Part shown: positions 62,723 to 64,000 of the stretch, one piece after another | How the letters are laid out: each line of letters starts with the position of its first letter | Numbering within the stretch: position 1 is the first letter of the stretch | Assembly (NCBI RefSeq): GCF_000210295.1 | Contig: NC_026744.1 | Location: 3,968,001-4,032,000, forward strand | Reading direction: 5' to 3' | DNA: 64,000 nucleotides | Source: Trypanosoma brucei gambiense DAL972 | Lineage: Eukaryota > Euglenozoa > Kinetoplastea > Trypanosomatida > Trypanosomatidae | Notes under the pieces: model-generated | What the model was told of the DNA's origin: nothing | Database searches by the model: none | What the model saw: the letters and a program-made list of their open reading frames with translations, nothing else | Translations under genes and position numbers: made by a program

Positions 62723-64000
62723 TCACATCGCTGCAAGTTGATTTTTTGTTACTTCGTTCAACACATCCTGGTCGGCCGCCTTCATGCGCGCCACGATTTC
62801 GCCCGCGTGCCTACCTCGGCCCTGAATCACGGGGTGCTGCTGCACGACCCACATTAACACCTTCTCGTGCACGCGGCGGGCCTCTACGTCATCGCCTCGA
62901 ACGGGAAGGTTGCTGACGACTAGTGTGAGAACCTCCACCAGTCCCTGCTCCGGAAGAGTGGAGTGAAACAAGGAAAGAAGCGTGGCCGCTGCACTTACCG
63001 CGTTGCACGTGGTAGACTCATAGTCTCCTGTGCGCTGAACAGCAATGAAGCGAGTGAAGAGAGAACTTACCCGATGCACGAACTCCGGTGTACTCGGGTC
63101 GGGGTTACGGCCAAAGTACTGCAACAACAAGTTCATGAGGTAAAAAGCAGACTGCAAGAGATCACAGTCTTCGCGGCTCTGCGCGAAGTCCAAACAACTC
63201 TCGACAATTGTCGGGATGAAGCTTCCAATATGATTCGGCGCATGCTCCACTAATCCGCAAAGCAGCGCGAGACCGCAAGTAACCACGGAATCCTTCTCAT
63301 TCTTCTGCAGCAGTTTCTCTAGAACGGGTGCGAACATGACCAAGAAGACAGGGGCAAATACGTCACCCGCCCGCTCAAGCATTTTATCGAGGACATTGCA
63401 GGTGTCCGAAATGAGTGTGTCGGCCTCTTCCTCCTCACCCTGAAGCCTATCCAGCTCGTCCTCGTCGTTCTCACCAACCTGGCTCTCCAAACTTTGCACG
63501 CGATTCTCCATGGCCCGTTCTAGCACAGCGAGAACCTTTTCACCAATAACGGTAACCGTATCTTGTGAGACAAGGCCTGGGGCACTGTCAATGCAACGGC
63601 TAATCACCACCGACATCGCACTTGACGCATCCAACTCATCCTCGTCGGCGAACTGGTTCAACAACGGATCCATGATGGCAACAGCCAAGTGAGCCCGCTC
63701 ATCAACTTCATAAGCGTTTAGAACCTCATCCAAAATCGCCGCCCCACTCTCGCGAATAGATGAGTTTGACTGGAAACTGAGCAACTTCACGGCGGATTCT
63801 GCGATTGCCGGGAGGTGCGGCCCTAGGTGCTTTCCTAAGTACGTGAGCATGGCGCTGAGTACACTAGCCGCAAGGTCCTTCTCCTCAATAAGACCGGTGT
63901 GCAGCTTAATCTTTTTCACACCCACGCCAGGGACAACAACCCGCATTGTTGCCACTTCTCCCCCACTCTTTCTTCCTTGCTCATCCTCGTCATCTTCCTC
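62723..64000 (-). CDS. Importin-5/karyopherin-beta-like protein, C-terminal part
   Basis: The gene runs off the right edge; the frame is open to base 64000, where it reads an acidic EEDDEDEQG segment. Importin-5/Kap121 carries histones and ribosomal proteins into the nucleus. The visible 425 residues are HEAT-repeat helices. The first block, IKLHTGLIEEKDLAASVLSAMLTYLGKHL, matches the repeat after the acidic loop of importin-5 (IKTAGLEEKATACQML), and GENDEDELDRLQGEEEE matches the second acidic loop. The C-terminus resembles the importin-5 end (VLMWVVQQHPVIQG). ATG 63946 is probably internal, not the start. Confidence 0.75.
   Translation of the reverse strand, partial: EEDDEDEQGRKSGGEVATMRVVVPGVGVKKIKLHTGLIEEKDLAASVLSAMLTYLGKHLGPHLPAIAESAVKLLSFQSNSSIRESGAAILDEVLNAYEVDERAHLAVAIMDPLLNQFADEDELDASSAMSVVISRCIDSAPGLVSQDTVTVIGEKVLAVLERAMENRVQSLESQVGENDEDELDRLQGEEEEADTLISDTCNVLDKMLERAGDVFAPVFLVMFAPVLEKLLQKNEKDSVVTCGLALLCGLVEHAPNHIGSFIPTIVESCLDFAQSREDCDLLQSAFYLMNLLLQYFGRNPDPSTPEFVHRVSSLFTRFIAVQRTGDYESTTCNAVSAAATLLSLFHSTLPEQGLVEVLTLVVSNLPVRGDDVEARRVHEKVLMWVVQQHPVIQGRGRHAGEIVARMKAADQDVLNEVTKNQLAAM

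Overview
This window looks like nuclear chromosome sequence from a trypanosomatid, most likely Trypanosoma brucei or a close relative. Every convincing gene is on the minus strand, intron-free, and separated from the next by AT-rich spacer full of homopolymers and (TA)n, (CA)n and (AAT)n repeats. Many genes have, just upstream of the first usable ATG, a pyrimidine tract followed by AG on the coding strand. That is the signature of spliced-leader trans-splicing in a polycistronic transcription unit read from about 64000 down to 1. Species assignment is by overall character and the protein families, not by a search. Several long open frames extend upstream through non-ATG codons. I moved those starts to the first ATG after the probable splice acceptor.

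Reading in the direction of transcription: 64.0-57.2 kb holds a truncated importin-5-like karyopherin, a small four-helix membrane protein, a CstF64-like mRNA 3'-end factor and a polytopic membrane protein with faint XK-scramblase character. 56.8-50.2 kb holds a large protein joining an atypical FYVE-like zinc finger to a PI3-kinase domain, then a HAD-like protein. 48.5-41.1 kb holds a protein I read as a pseudokinesin, an SRR1-family protein, an eRF1 methyltransferase (N6AMT1/Mtq2-like), ADAT3 and phosphopantetheine adenylyltransferase. 39.8-35.9 kb holds a 58-residue PET117-like protein, a coiled-coil protein and Rab2. 33.2-23.4 kb holds a p24 cargo receptor, CFAP161, a Canopy/saposin-like secretory protein, a very short endosulfine-like protein, CFAP100, a small basic protein and Tsr3. 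22.9-10.4 kb holds two uncharacterised proteins, an LPA acyltransferase, a DNAJB13-like protein and a Ser-rich coiled-coil protein. 8.8-0.2 kb holds a DUF647/RUS protein, a large acidic mosaic-repeat protein, a possible decayed gene and an uncharacterised 283-residue protein.

Functionally this is the usual trypanosomatid mixture and not an operon of related steps. Themes do recur: flagellar axoneme (CFAP100, CFAP161, DNAJB13-like), secretory and endosomal traffic (p24, Rab2, FYVE-PI3K, Canopy-like), and translation, tRNA and rRNA modification (ADAT3, N6AMT1-like, Tsr3).

The observations most worth following are the pseudokinesin that has lost its nucleotide-binding motifs, the FYVE-like/PI3K fusion, the 68-residue endosulfine-like protein with an FDSADY core, the J-protein whose HPD is replaced by NPQ, and the PET117 candidate. 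No mobile element, CRISPR array, rRNA or convincing tRNA gene was seen.
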